Source: Bombardia bombarda (Eukaryota; Ascomycota; Sordariomycetes; Sordariales; Lasiosphaeriaceae). Taken from it: a DNA stretch of 64,000 bases. The notes under the pieces are model-generated. The model saw only the letters and a program-made list of their open reading frames with translations. It did no database searches and had not been told where the DNA came from. The DNA lies in NCBI GenBank assembly GCA_030512295.1, contig JAULSR010000004.1:496001-560000 (forward strand), read 5' to 3'. A program made the position numbers and the translations under genes. Every line of letters begins with the position of its first letter. Position 1 is the stretch's first letter. Shown piece after piece: positions 1-9,986 of this stretch.

Positions 1-195
1 GGCAAATATCATGCGAGCTTCACATCCACAAGACACGTCGCAGACAGGAGGCCAACATTCAGCTGTCTGGTTGTTTCTGGGTAGTTGCCGACCAAGATGG
101 ATGGATGAATGATAAGAGCTGAGGTATCTGGAGAGGGCACTATTGAAGTCGTGCAGGCAGGCCAACTTAGCCCTAGCATATGCAGTCGATTCAAC

Positions 196-1074
196 TCAGA
201 GCGTTACTGCAAAGTTGTTACGGGTTGGACCAGCCCGTATTTCCTTCTTGGGGAAGCGGCCGACGAGTCCCAAAGAATCGGTGGTCCTCCGCCAGAGATA
301 GTAGACGAGCCGTTGCGTTGTCTTTGACGCTATCTTGGTATAGCCCATCGACGACATAATGGTAGATAGCTTATCTTCATCAAGATAGCGAGAGTTTGCC
401 ACACACGGCGCTGGCAAGACAAGAAAGAGGCAAGGGAACTTGTCTGTTTGTGAGGAGGAAGAAGCGGGATAGTGTTCCGGTCTGTGCAGAAACTCGGTCG
501 TGCGAAGCAGCATCTCTCCTCGGCCCTTGGGATCCGGAACAAAGTTGAGAACTAGAGAGAGACTGAGAACATCGAACCGTTCAGAATCATCCTGAGGCAG
601 AGACCGCTCCATAAAGTCCTGCTGGAGGATGCCCTCTCCCTGGCTGTTTAGGTCGATTCTCTCGATGGTAGCAAAGTGGCCGCTTTTGGAGCACGCGTTC
701 TGCGTGCTGAGTGCTCCAACCTCTAGCATCCGGAGGGGCCCATCTTGGGGAGCCTGTCGTGACGCGAGACACGGCTCGAGCCATTCCACAAGTACGCGGG
801 AGCTGTCACCGCCCCGGTCATGCCTTTGGCCTTGGAGACTGGCTTCCTGGTACCTCTCGATGCCACCTAGGGCCTTGAGTTCAACATCAATGAGTTTCTC
901 CTGCGCCTTGTCGCCCTTGGCGATGGCCTGCTGCTTCCTCTTCTCCAAGAGATGGTGTTTGTTGATGAGGGCCTTGGTCGTCTTCCGCGAAATCGACTTT
1001 TGTGGCCGGTGCAGCATGGGAGGACGGCCAGCTGACAGGCTCTTTGGAGCCCGCGTTGTCTTTTTGGCACCCAT
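196..1074 (-). CDS. BMT2: 25S rRNA adenine-N1 methyltransferase (Bmt2-like)
   Basis: Single-exon gene, 292 aa. Bmt2 is a nucleolar SAM-dependent enzyme that makes one m1A in the large-subunit rRNA (A2142 in yeast). The N-terminus is basic (MGAKKTTRAPKSL), as expected for a nucleolar protein. The Rossmann-like methyltransferase core follows: an MLEVGALS SAM-binding loop near residue 115, an acidic IDLN strand end near 140, and the family-typical block FDVLSLSLVLNFVPDPKGRG near residues 165-185, then LFLVLPAPCVANSRY. Length is close to the yeast protein. It lies head-to-head with RPL25, 363 bp apart, so two ribosome-biogenesis genes share one intergenic region. The ATG at 1074 is the first in frame and begins the conserved basic tail. 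Function follows from family resemblance; catalysis is inferred. Confidence 0.9.
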   Translation of the reverse strand: MGAKKTTRAPKSLSAGRPPMLHRPQKSISRKTTKALINKHHLLEKRKQQAIAKGDKAQEKLIDVELKALGGIERYQEASLQGQRHDRGGDSSRVLVEWLEPCLASRQAPQDGPLRMLEVGALSTQNACSKSGHFATIERIDLNSQGEGILQQDFMERSLPQDDSERFDVLSLSLVLNFVPDPKGRGEMLLRTTEFLHRPEHYPASSSSQTDKFPCLFLVLPAPCVANSRYLDEDKLSTIMSSMGYTKIASKTTQRLVYYLWRRTTDSLGLVGRFPKKEIRAGPTRNNFAVTL

Positions 1075-1437
1075 TATGACAGCTGAATGCGGAATGCGAT
1101 GTTGAGTGACAAGATGTCGTTGTCGTCGATGTGTATGTACCTTGTGGAACCAATAAACTTCTTTGCTTCCAGTCTTCGTAGGATAGAAAGTTTGATTGAT
1201 ATGCGGGGGTTAGGGTTGTTCAAGCAGAATGCCAGTGTGGCTTTTCGACAGGGTGAATTGGAAATCTTGGCGCCAGCCACATGTGCACCAGCCACAACTG
1301 ACCACGGCGCGCGCACAATTCTTTTTTCCACTACATTTTCGCCCAAATTCTGATGTACTCTCCGGTTTTCCAGATTTTCGAGTTCACGGCCAATTTCGAC
1401 ATCCCACCCGCCCAACGACAACCGGAAATCCTCAGAA
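1075..1437. promoter_or_regulatory. divergent BMT2/RPL25 intergenic promoter
   Basis: 363 bp between the start codons of two divergently transcribed ribosome-related genes. It holds CT-rich and A-rich tracts (for example around 1318-1335, TTCTTTTTTCCACTAC), typical of start regions of highly expressed fungal ribosomal-protein genes. No clear TATA box is visible. ORFs across this stretch on either strand have no recognisable product. Confidence 0.6.
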
Positions 1438-2298
1438 ATGGCTCCCACCACCAAGGACGCAAAGAAAGGTACTTGAAAACCACCACCCAGAAAATCCAAC
1501 AAGATGGATTTTCCGACAACAAGCTCGTCGTCCTCCGCTCGATGCGGAACCTCGCCGTCGCCGTCGTCGCATCACTGGCGCTGAACGGCGGCAGCGGCGG
1601 GGGGAAGCATCAAAGCAGCAGCAGACTTTGCGAGTTTGAACAAGATTTTCTCCTTGTTATCTTGTTCAGGCGAATGCTTTTACTGACGAGACTTCTTTTT
1701 TCCCTTCGACAGGCGGTGCCTCCAAGGCGCCCAAGGGCGCTCAGGCCAAGAAGGCTGCCCAGGCTGCCCTCAAGGGTGTAAGTTATTCTGATCCCCAATC
1801 CTTTTAGTTTCAACGTGCTGTGCGAGAATACTGACGAGTTCTCCCCCCACTACAGGTGCACTCCGTCAAGAAGGTCAAGGCCCGCATGTCGACCACCTTC
1901 CACCGCCCCAAGACCCTCCAGCTGTCGCGCGCGCCCAAGTACCCCCGCAAGTCGATCCCCCACGCCCCTCGCCTTGACGAGCACAAGATCATTGTGCACC
2001 CCCTCAACACTGAGGGTGCGTTGAAGAAGATCGAGGAGCAGAACACCCTCGTCTTCATCGTCGATGTCAAGGCCAACAAGGCCCAGATCAAGGGCGCTCT
2101 CAAGGAGCTCTACGGCGTTCACACCGTCAAGATCAACACCCTTATCCGGTTAGTTATTTCCCTCTCAGATCAGTCTGGGTATATATGTATCTAACATGAT
2201 TTCTTGATAGTCCCGATGGCTCCAAGAAGGCTTTCGCCCGTCTGACCGCTGATGTCGACGCTCTGGACATCGCCGCCACCAAGCTCGGACTTGTCTAA
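1438..2298 (+). CDS. RPL25: 60S ribosomal protein L25 (uL23 / L23a)
   Basis: Four exons: 1438-1468, 1713-1777, 1856-2148 and 2211-2298, giving 158 aa. Donors (GTACTT, GTAAGT, GTTAGT) and acceptors (GACAG, TACAG, GATAG) keep phase. uL23 sits at the polypeptide exit tunnel and docks SRP and nascent-chain factors. The N-terminus is the usual basic Ala/Lys eukaryotic extension (KAPKGAQAKKAAQAALKG). The conserved globular domain starts at VHSVKKVKARMSTTFHRPKT and runs through SIPHAPRLDEHKIIVHPL, and the protein ends in the DALDIAATKLGLV tail. The 31-nt first exon followed by a 244-nt first intron is typical of fungal ribosomal-protein genes, where intron 1 often carries regulatory sequence. Confidence 0.97.
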
Positions 2299-2839
2299 AT
2301 TTGCGGGGATTTACGGTTGTGTTGGGAATATCTAAAAAAAACGGTATCTCCTCGGAGGGGGAGGTGGGATATGCATTTTCATTTGGCGTCTAATACCTTA
2401 GGAATTTTGGCTCATGACACGGCAATGGGAATAAATGATCATTCCTCCCTTCGTATCCATGTGCTCCGTATAAATTGCGTCTTGACCACCTGCCTTGATA
2501 ATCCCTCTGGCCCCGCTGGCCATGTGTGTGAGCTTGTCGACATTTGAATATTTGATCCAGTACTGTTGTTGCTCTCCAAGTGGTAAGGTAGAAGAGACAT
2601 ATCGTCTCCAATCACCGCCTATTAACCCCAATGTATATCCTGTCCTTTGTCCCCATAGGCCCAGGCAAGCGATGCATTTCGTATCCGTCTATAACGCTAC
2701 AATGTATCCCGTCCCAGCCTCTGGCCCACCCATTCAGAATCGGCCCTCACTCTCTCTTCCCCCATCGCGTGCCCATAATGTACAGTTTGTCGATTTCTCG
2801 AGTAGAATTTTTGTATGCCTTGAGCTCGGCCGACTCGCT
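2299..2839. other. convergent intergenic region RPL25/TIM8
   Basis: 541 bp between two converging stop codons. It should hold both 3' UTRs. An A run after 2330 and T-rich stretches near 2570-2830 are the only visible structure; no gene recognised. Confidence 0.6.
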
Positions 2840-3192
2840 CTAGTTGTGCCTCATGTTGGTGAGGTGCTTCATGGTGGTCAGGTTGACGTCCATGAACCGA
2901 TCGACGCAGTTAGCGAGGCAGGTCTGCTCGCCGCTGTCGAGCGTGTTGCTCTTGATCGCGCCCGGCACGCACTTCTTCCAGCAGACGTCGGTGAGGGCGT
3001 GTGTTTCTGGGCAAGCAGTCCATGTTAGTATCTTAAGCCTTTTCGGAGAACATGTTGTGGGTGGGTAGGTATTCACCACGTACGGGATTGGATCCGTGTG
3101 CGCTGCTGCTCGTTGTTCATGAACTGGCGGAGCTCCGACTTGTCCTTGTCGCTGAGCTTGTCGATGTCGGATTGATCGATGGAAGAGTCCAT
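2840..3192 (-). CDS. TIM8: mitochondrial intermembrane-space chaperone Tim8
   Basis: Two exons, complement of 3084-3192 and 2840-3006, with a 77-nt intron (GTACGT..CCCAG); 91 aa. Tim8 pairs with Tim13 in a hexameric chaperone that carries hydrophobic precursors across the intermembrane space to TIM22/TIM23. The diagnostic twin CX3C pair is present as CWKKC and CLANC, 15-16 residues apart; these cysteines form the two disulfides made by the Mia40 relay. The acidic N-terminal helix (DKLSDKDKSELRQFM) and the NRFLD-like block (CVDRFMDVN) fit Tim8 better than Tim9, Tim10 or Tim13. There is no presequence, as expected for this import route. The start ATG at 3192 is the only one giving a family-length protein. 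Confidence 0.94.
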
Positions 3193-3851
3193 GTTTGTGA
3201 TTGAAGTTTTCTGATTTTCTTTTTCTTTGAATTGGCTTGCTGGAAGTGCGATGTGAAAGTTCGCCTGAGGTTTTCGTTTTCGTCGCGATGTATGGAGTAC
3301 GGAAATACGTAGGGTAGGCGGTCACTACCCACCCGAGAACGATCCCAGAAAGATTTCTCTCGGTGTCTGACCAATTGATGCTGGTCAGATGTCCAAGCTT
3401 TCGGTGAGGAGTACTGGTGGTATCTAACCGCTTTAGGTTAGAACCCTATTCACAAGCCAGCATTGCATGGGTGTACTGTCGACTTTCTGAAAGCCTCACG
3501 TTCGACACCAAAGGTCTGTTAGTGAGCGATATTATCATTATTATGACGTTTTACTGTGCTCAAAACTGAATCGGGTTGCGATTACCGAAACTCGCTCACG
3601 AGCAAACGGCCTACTACATTACACGAACATCCACGCAGCTAACAGTTAAAGTAAGACTTATTGGAATAGTATTCCGGTTTCCTGGCGGTATATAAACGTC
3701 TACTCTAGTCTATCGACACACTAGAAATATACTTATAATCGCTAAATACTTCCACTCCACCTCTACTTCCCTTATCCAGAATGAGACTGGGTTTCACGAG
3801 ATAACGCACCACAGAACAATGTTCCTTAATGTCGTCAGGGTGAGCTTCGTC
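3193..3851. other. intergenic region upstream of TIM8
   Basis: 659 bp between TIM8 and the converging end of the CorA-type gene, which lies on the same strand. It contains the TIM8 promoter and the transporter 3' UTR. The part from about 3520 to 3780 is AT-rich, with TATAAAC at 3690-3696. No coding potential recognised. Confidence 0.5.
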
Positions 3852-5789
3852 CTAAAACATCCCATACTTCCTAGCAGCCAAAAGAGCAATGAAACAGAAT
3901 GCGAGCAGACACCCCAGGATAGAAAAGAAGGGTGTCAATTCCGTAACATCCTTCCAGGGAACGGAGACGTTCATGCCGAACAAACCAGTAACCACGTTGA
4001 GCGGAACGATGATTGATGCCAGCAGCGTGATTTTGCTCAGGACACGATTAGTGCTCGTTCCCTGCGCGATGCCATCAATCGAGATCTGGGCGAGGTAGTT
4101 GCTGTGGGCGCGAGACAGCATCTTTTCAAAGTGTCCCAGATTGGTCATCATGGTCACAACGTGATCTTGAATATCGCCTAGGTAAAGACCGATGTCCATA
4201 CGCGGCGTCACCTTGTAATTCCCATTGCACCGCTTGGTAAAGCCCCTCAGAACATCAGCTTTACCTCCTAGCAAACGCATCAGGCCCATGACATTTTTGC
4301 GAGCGTTGCCGATTTTGCGCAGGAATTGTGCCATGTCGTCGGTTCGTGCAATGAATACCTCATCTTCGATCTGATCGGTTTCCCGCTCAAGCTTGCCGAT
4401 GACAGGAGCGAAGGAGTCAACGATGTCATCACTGTAGGCTTATTAGAAACTGCTGCAAAGAGTATCGATCAGAGGAGTGAATTGGGGATGGTCTTACATC
4501 AATGCGTAGCAGATCCAGTCGCTGCTCAAAGCAACGTAGTCCTTCAGCATCGTAATTCTCTTCCTCACATGAGAGGCGTGAGAATTGTTCGCATAACTGA
4601 AGCTCAGAGTTCCTTCGCGGAATACCACAACATAGATGTTGAAGGGCTCGTATTCCTTTTCCTGTGTCTCTTCGTCGACCTCCAGATAGAACGATCTGAA
4701 ACAAGCAAAGTAGTATGATGGGAAAAGTTCAATCTTTTCCCGAGACTCTTGGGTCGTGATATCCTCAATGGTCAAGGGATGGATGCCAAAGGCTATGCAG
4801 ACCGCACGCACTTCTTCCTCGGATGGCTTATTCATATTAAGCCACCATACACCATCTGTTTCTCCCTTTGGGAAGGTGAAGAGCCCCCTAATGTCCTCTC
4901 CAGGCAGGATCAGGTCCTCTAGATCAGCAGCATGAATTGTTGACTCCCACGCTGATGAGAAAAAGCTAACCCGGCTGGGGTCCACTGGTTGCGGCGCGGG
5001 GGCTGGGGTCTGAGGCTCATCTTGAGTCGAATCGTTGTCGGGTTTTTCAGTTCGGACATCAGACACGGATGGCGCATCGAGGATATCGCCATCAACTGTC
5101 ACCATCTGAGGCCGAGGGGCCGAACTAGCGGTCTGTGGTCGCAGATCAGGGAACACTTTGACGGCGGCAGCAGCAATGCGAGCGGACTGGCGTGCCTCAG
5201 CCTCAGCCTTGATGAAGTTCTCCAGGTAGTCAAAGTCAATATATAGATTGTCGCCCCTTCGCTCGTTTTGCAGAGGGAAGCAAACGTCCTCTTCGGCCGA
5301 CTTGTTGGTAGCAAGGCTGGCAGCATCGTCTGCAAGAGTGGGGATTTTGCTGCGGTAGCTGTGGCGGCTTGCAATCGAGAGAGTCCTCTGAAGTTCATAG
5401 TCTTCGGGCTCACGCTCTGCTTTCAGCTCGGAGAAGGACAAATCACGCTCGCGTCGGCGAGCTTCGGCGAATGCTTTAACTGAGTTTGGCGGAGAGGCCG
5501 ACCGGATATCCATGGACTCCACGGTCGGACGCCGGGCCCGTTTGAAACCTGGGGACTGCTCAGGAGCGTCGTCATCAACGACGGCTTCGTCAAAGTCTCG
5601 AACTCGAGTAGCATAGGGGTCGCCGGCTCCAGAGCCAAAGTTTTGGCGTGCGCCATACAGTGAGTCAAATGTCCCTCTGCGGGAACGCTCCGGCCGCTGG
5701 ACTGACGCGGATTGGTTGCGGTGATCATCGAGTTCCGGGACAGGCGTAGAGTAGCCCGAGTTCCCGACAACTTCGTCCTGGTCAGACAT
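3852..5789 (-). CDS. CorA-family Mg2+ transporter (Alr/Mnr2 type)
   Basis: Two exons, complement of 4498-5789 and 3852-4431, joined over a 66-nt intron (GTAAGA..TACAG); 623 aa. The family forms pentameric Mg2+ channels. The first 250 residues or so are Ser/Pro/Asp-rich and look disordered, as in fungal Alr1 and Mnr2. A soluble alpha/beta domain follows (near residues 260-400), then a long helix region. TM1 ends in the signature GMN tripeptide at about 583-585, and TM2 lies at about 598-618. The chain stops right after TM2 (RKYGMF), so the long C-terminal tail of yeast Alr1 is missing and the fit is closer to Mnr2-like proteins. Whether it sits in the plasma membrane (Alr) or the vacuole (Mnr2) cannot be decided here. 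Start at 5789 is the first ATG of the frame. Confidence 0.9.
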
Positions 5790-6443
5790 GGTTGCGGCAG
5801 TTGATCAAGCCTGTTGGTGCAACTGATGTGGTATATAGTGTGCACCGAAAGAAACAAGGGGTCTGTGGAGCAGCCCTGAAAGCGCTTAGTGAGTAATCAG
5901 TCGACTCGCATATTGGGTGTGAGTGAGTGAACTCCAAAGGCACCAGCGGATGGCAGCGAACGGCTGGCAGCCGTCCGCGATGATGTTCGTTTTTTAGTGC
6001 GTCTGATGACGAGACAGGAAGGTGTCCTGGAAGGAAGCAGGTCGGTGACAACAACCCGTCAAGGAGTATTTTGTGTGTCGTCAAAACAGAGTCGCAAAGT
6101 GGCGTGAGACAAATTATGGGGGTTTCTTGTTCACTCCACTATAGACCCAGAACTTGGGGCCTAGGAGCGAACGGATAGAGAAGACCGTTTCACGGATAGT
6201 GCCCGCCAACTTGGTGACTTTGGAATGGATGGGAGGTATGTTTGTGGTGGTGTACAACTTTGGCCGCGAAAGCGTGGCGAAAAAGTCTATCGCCAAGAGT
6301 AAGGCGATGCTGGTTGAATCCTGATATAATGTGGGCGTCAAGGGCGCTGCGGGAGGAGAGCGCGGTGTTTGTTCTTGTTAATGTCATAGAGGTTGCGAAA
6401 GGCAGAATGTCAACTCAGGCAGTGTGCCGTTATGTGAGGGTTT

Positions 6444-6483
<40 letters not shown>

Positions 6484-7610
6484 AGAGTGTGTGTGTGGCT
6501 AATATAAACGAGATCGGGAAGATCAGGAAGGCCAGTTCTGGTCGGCTGTCTTGGAGATGACGTTGTGGGTGACCTGAAGTGGTGCAGACCGGAGATTGCG
6601 CGCCACAGACTGACAGCTGAGGTGAGGACTTGGACCACTGCAGGAGAAGGGATGGAGCACGATAAATATCAGAAGGGGTGTCCCGGTAAAAGTCGGTGAG
6701 CAGTCAGGAACATAGAGTTTAGGTGCGAGAAATCACCTCGAGCGGCGCTGATGAGGGTTTTGTTTCGTCCAAAGAAAGAGATCTGGGCGCGTGTCGGTTG
6801 GGAAGGGAGGGGCGGCCTGGCTTGATACACATGCAGAAGAGGAGGCTTGGACAGCAAAAAAATTAGAGTTTGCCATTAGCGCAATCGTTTCTTCTTAGTC
6901 ATCCGCGAGCCCACAGTTCTGGGGCCCAGTTCTGGCCCTGGGTTACTAATGGAATGAGCGAACGGATATCTGAGGCTTAAGCACCTGACATGGGCCCGGT
7001 GCCTGATTGATCAAAGGCAAGTGACAATGAAGCGATGCTACTGATCTCGAAGGCATGCTTACTTGCATATTTACTGCTCCACCACATCTAGGTAGTTAAG
7101 ACGACGAGAGGCATGAGCTTTCTATCACAGCAACCAATCTGAGCAAACTGAAGAAATGCATAATTACGCAGTACCTACGTTAGCTTATAAGTCTATGTTG
7201 GCGGGCAGGTGCCCCCTTCAGCCTCACAAACCGAGCCCCGGCGTAATTCGCTAGAGCTGTCACCCCACCAATTCCAGCCATGATCCCCTGGGGGGCGCCG
7301 CATTCCATGGCCTGTGATTCGCCCACTTTGCTAAAAGTTCCCAGAAGTACTGTCACAGCGATAACTACGCCTACAGATACCCCTAGCTACATTATTCTAA
7401 AGACACGTAGAGGCCCGCACAGCCACGCGCGGCACCACTTTTGATGGAAGCCATCATCCACAGTGGAACGGCCCTCTGTCTCCGTACCTGCCCTTTTATA
7501 CCTACCATTTCATACACATCATCCTTGAGCCAGTCAGATACAGATAATCCTCAATCCGGCTTGTCTTCGCTTTGGCAAACAAGAGGCCTTATTTTGCAGC
7601 CGCATTCGCA
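5790..7610. other. divergent intergenic region with GT repeat
   Basis: 1.8 kb between the CorA-type transporter and SPC1, transcribed away from each other. It contains a (GT)n microsatellite at about 6446-6500 and otherwise only short ORFs without recognisable products. Probably two promoters and leader sequence. Confidence 0.5.
6446..6500. repeat. (GT)n dinucleotide microsatellite
   Basis: Nearly pure GT repeat with two small interruptions (GTGCGTGTG and GTGCGTGAGAGTG). On the minus strand it reads as (CA)n and makes a run of His-Thr codons in a spurious ORF. Confidence 0.9.
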
Positions 7611-8047
7611 ATGGCGGAGCAGATTCTGGACCAGATCCGTGATGTGGCCGAAGGGCAAATTGTCAGTGCATCCTCTCAGTGCTCTCTTCACTGTGTCTGT
7701 GTCGTGATGGTGGCTAACTCTTCGAAAAGGACTTTGAGGGCCAGAAGCTGGCAGAACTCATAGCCAACGTTGCCTTGTCGGTTGTCGGCGTAGGTTCATC
7801 GCATAACGGTCGCCTAATGATCTTGCTAATCGTGTATGTGTAGGCAATTGCATTTCTAGTCGGCTACTTGCTCCAGGACATCAAGCTGGCCGTCTTGATC
7901 GGACTCGGCGGCACAGCCCTCACCTTCCTCGTCGCCATTCCCGCCTGGCCGTTCTACAACCGGAATCCTGTCAAATGGTTGCCGGTGGGAGGAGGTCCAC
8001 AGCCGCTGCCAAATCTGGTTGTGAATGAGAAATCGGTGCAGAGGTGA
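7611..8047 (+). CDS. SPC1: signal peptidase complex subunit 1 (SPC12)
   Basis: Three exons, 7611-7661, 7730-7789 and 7844-8047; introns of 68 and 54 nt (GTCAGT..AAAAG, GTAGGT..TGTAG); 104 aa. SPC1 is a small accessory subunit of the ER signal peptidase and helps keep membrane segments from being cut. The motif DFEGQKLAELI before TM1 is typical. Two hydrophobic helices follow, separated by the short loop QDIK, with both ends cytosolic, and then the conserved FYNRNPVKWLP block after TM2. An in-frame ATG at 7572 would add 13 residues; 7611 is preferred because MAEQILDQIRD matches the family start. The exon 1 donor GTCAGT is non-consensus but is the only one that keeps phase. Confidence 0.92.
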
Positions 8048-8303
8048 TGGCAAAGCACGAGATTCACCTATCCCAGGCAGAATGACAGGACGTATGTTTA
8101 GCTCGCATTAATTCAGCAAGTCAGAAAAGTATTTGCTGTTCATTACGCTATAGTGGTCTCCATTGCATTGATTTTCATACTGGCAGCCTCGTGACCCATT
8201 GTCATGATCCATTTCAGTCATGTTAAAACGACCCGAGAGTTGCTGCGCAACCTGCTCCTTCCCGAGGGGCACTTGCTCTGCGTATGCCCGATCAAATCCT
8301 CCC

Positions 8304-8858
8304 CTATCTACCATACTTCTGGAACTCCCAGTCCCTGTTGTCGAGCGGACAGACCTGGCGTGCCTTGAGCCACCTAGAGATACAGTGGAAGTGGAAAGCG
8401 TGCTGCATGCAAGCTGGTTAGCCAAAGATCTCGACCAAGAATCCGGGACAGGTAGGTTTTCACATACGTTACAGATGCCCCATGCAACAGTACATTCCTC
8501 ACTAGTGGCAGATGCCTGGTTGGCTTGGCATTCGATGCCTGAACAGAGTAGACCATCGTCAGTAAGGTAAACCGGTAATCATGGCGGGCAGGGTGGGCAT
8601 ACAAAGATCCATGATGTGGTTTCGGCAAATTGCACAGTTGTCTACTACAATATCCCAAGCCCACAAGGCAACGGCGTTCCACTGGCACCTCTTGTCAGTA
8701 TAGAACCGGTGAAGGAGTCGAGGAGCGTCTATACGTACCTTCTTCACCTCGAACCGCTTTTTGGCGTCAGCCTTACCATCAGCGTCAACGGCCGCGCCGT
8801 TCTTCTTCTTAGTGACAGACAAATTGCCTGGTACGTCGGTCATGTCGACGTCAGCCAT
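8304..8858 (-). CDS. RBX1: RING-box protein Rbx1/Hrt1 (cullin-RING ligase subunit)
   Basis: Four exons, complement of 8739-8858, 8603-8681, 8468-8538 and 8304-8402; introns of 57, 64 and 65 nt; 122 aa. Rbx1 recruits the charged E2 to cullin-RING (SCF-type) ubiquitin ligases and supports cullin neddylation. The N-terminal 35 residues are variable. [20 protein letters not shown] is the cullin-binding strand. The RING-H2 ligands follow: CAIC, CIEC, the insert containing EECTVAWGICN, HAFHFHC, and CPLD, where Asp replaces the last Cys as in all Rbx1. It ends in WEFQKYGR. The level of conservation makes both the identity and the splice sites secure. Confidence 0.97.
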
Positions 8859-9986
8859 GGTGTCGAAAATCGGAAGAGGTGGGTTTCACTATTGGGAAAT
8901 CGGATATCGGTGGAAGCAAAGCGATGCGTGACGTTGGGTTGAAGGTCGCGCGGTGGTGTGCAAAAGGCTGGATTTAGAAGAGTGGGCAAACAGGATGGCG
9001 GCGGTACTCTCCGCTCTGTGCCAGGCAGTGTCGGTCAGTAAAGGCTTCGCTGCAGTTTCCCCCACCAAAAGCTTGTTTTGCGGCATTGGGTACGAACCAG
9101 TAATAGCTCTCCAAGCCGTCAGTCGCAGTCAATTATGGTTTACTTCCCATCCCTCGCGATCGCAACCGTAACTGTAATGGTACGTCGAGGGTGTTGAATA
9201 CCGATAATCAGATGGATGCCAGCGCTTATTAGGTCCCCGTCTGCTGCCGTCTGGGACCTGAAGGCCGATAGCGATAGGTATTCGTAGCGCGACATCCTTA
9301 CCAGGTGCGGCATCACCCCGCTTCTGATACGCGGTAGATGACTATTGCTGATAAAGGCATAACCCGGCCTGCTATTTGATGTACGAAACCGGGATCGCTT
9401 GTTTACTCAGCCCCCGCCTTCTTGACACAAGAGAGCACCGCTTTCAGCTAGGCGGACCAGGGCCAACAGGTTTTGGCCGGAAAACATCCCTCTGACAGGC
9501 AAGGTAGGAAACAAACACATTATGCCCCCTAACATTTATAGCAGCACAGCGGCTAGCGCCAGCGGGAGCCCATCGCATTCTTAAACCGGGGGAAGCCCCA
9601 ACTTGGGTCCGAATGACTTTCATCACCACTCTCTTCCCCCTCTATTCGTACCACAGAAAACAACGTAAATCCGAAAATACAACTCAAAAAAAAAAAGACA
9701 TCCCAAAGAACAACATGCAACAAGCAAGCGCAAATAGCCAAAATATCTTCCATTCCAGTAATCTTATTTATTTCGTCATTGCAGCGATCGGGTAGAAGTT
9801 TGTCGCATTCTCGCACTCCCGCTCCCTCCGCCTCGGGCTCTATCCCAGCCAACCTTCGCCCCAAGAAAGCCAACCACGATCGGTCGTCGAGACTGCCACG
9901 TTGACCTCGCGTGGTCTCTCCTTCCATTCGATTAGATTCGTCAAGCCCATTTTGCCGCCCGGCCAAAACGCATACCACGGGTCAAC
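8859..9986. promoter_or_regulatory. divergent intergenic region RBX1/Edc1-like gene
   Basis: 1.1 kb between two start codons facing away from each other. An A-rich tract at about 9650-9720 and a CT-rich tract at about 9790-9850 precede the Edc1-like start. No gene recognised. Confidence 0.5.
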
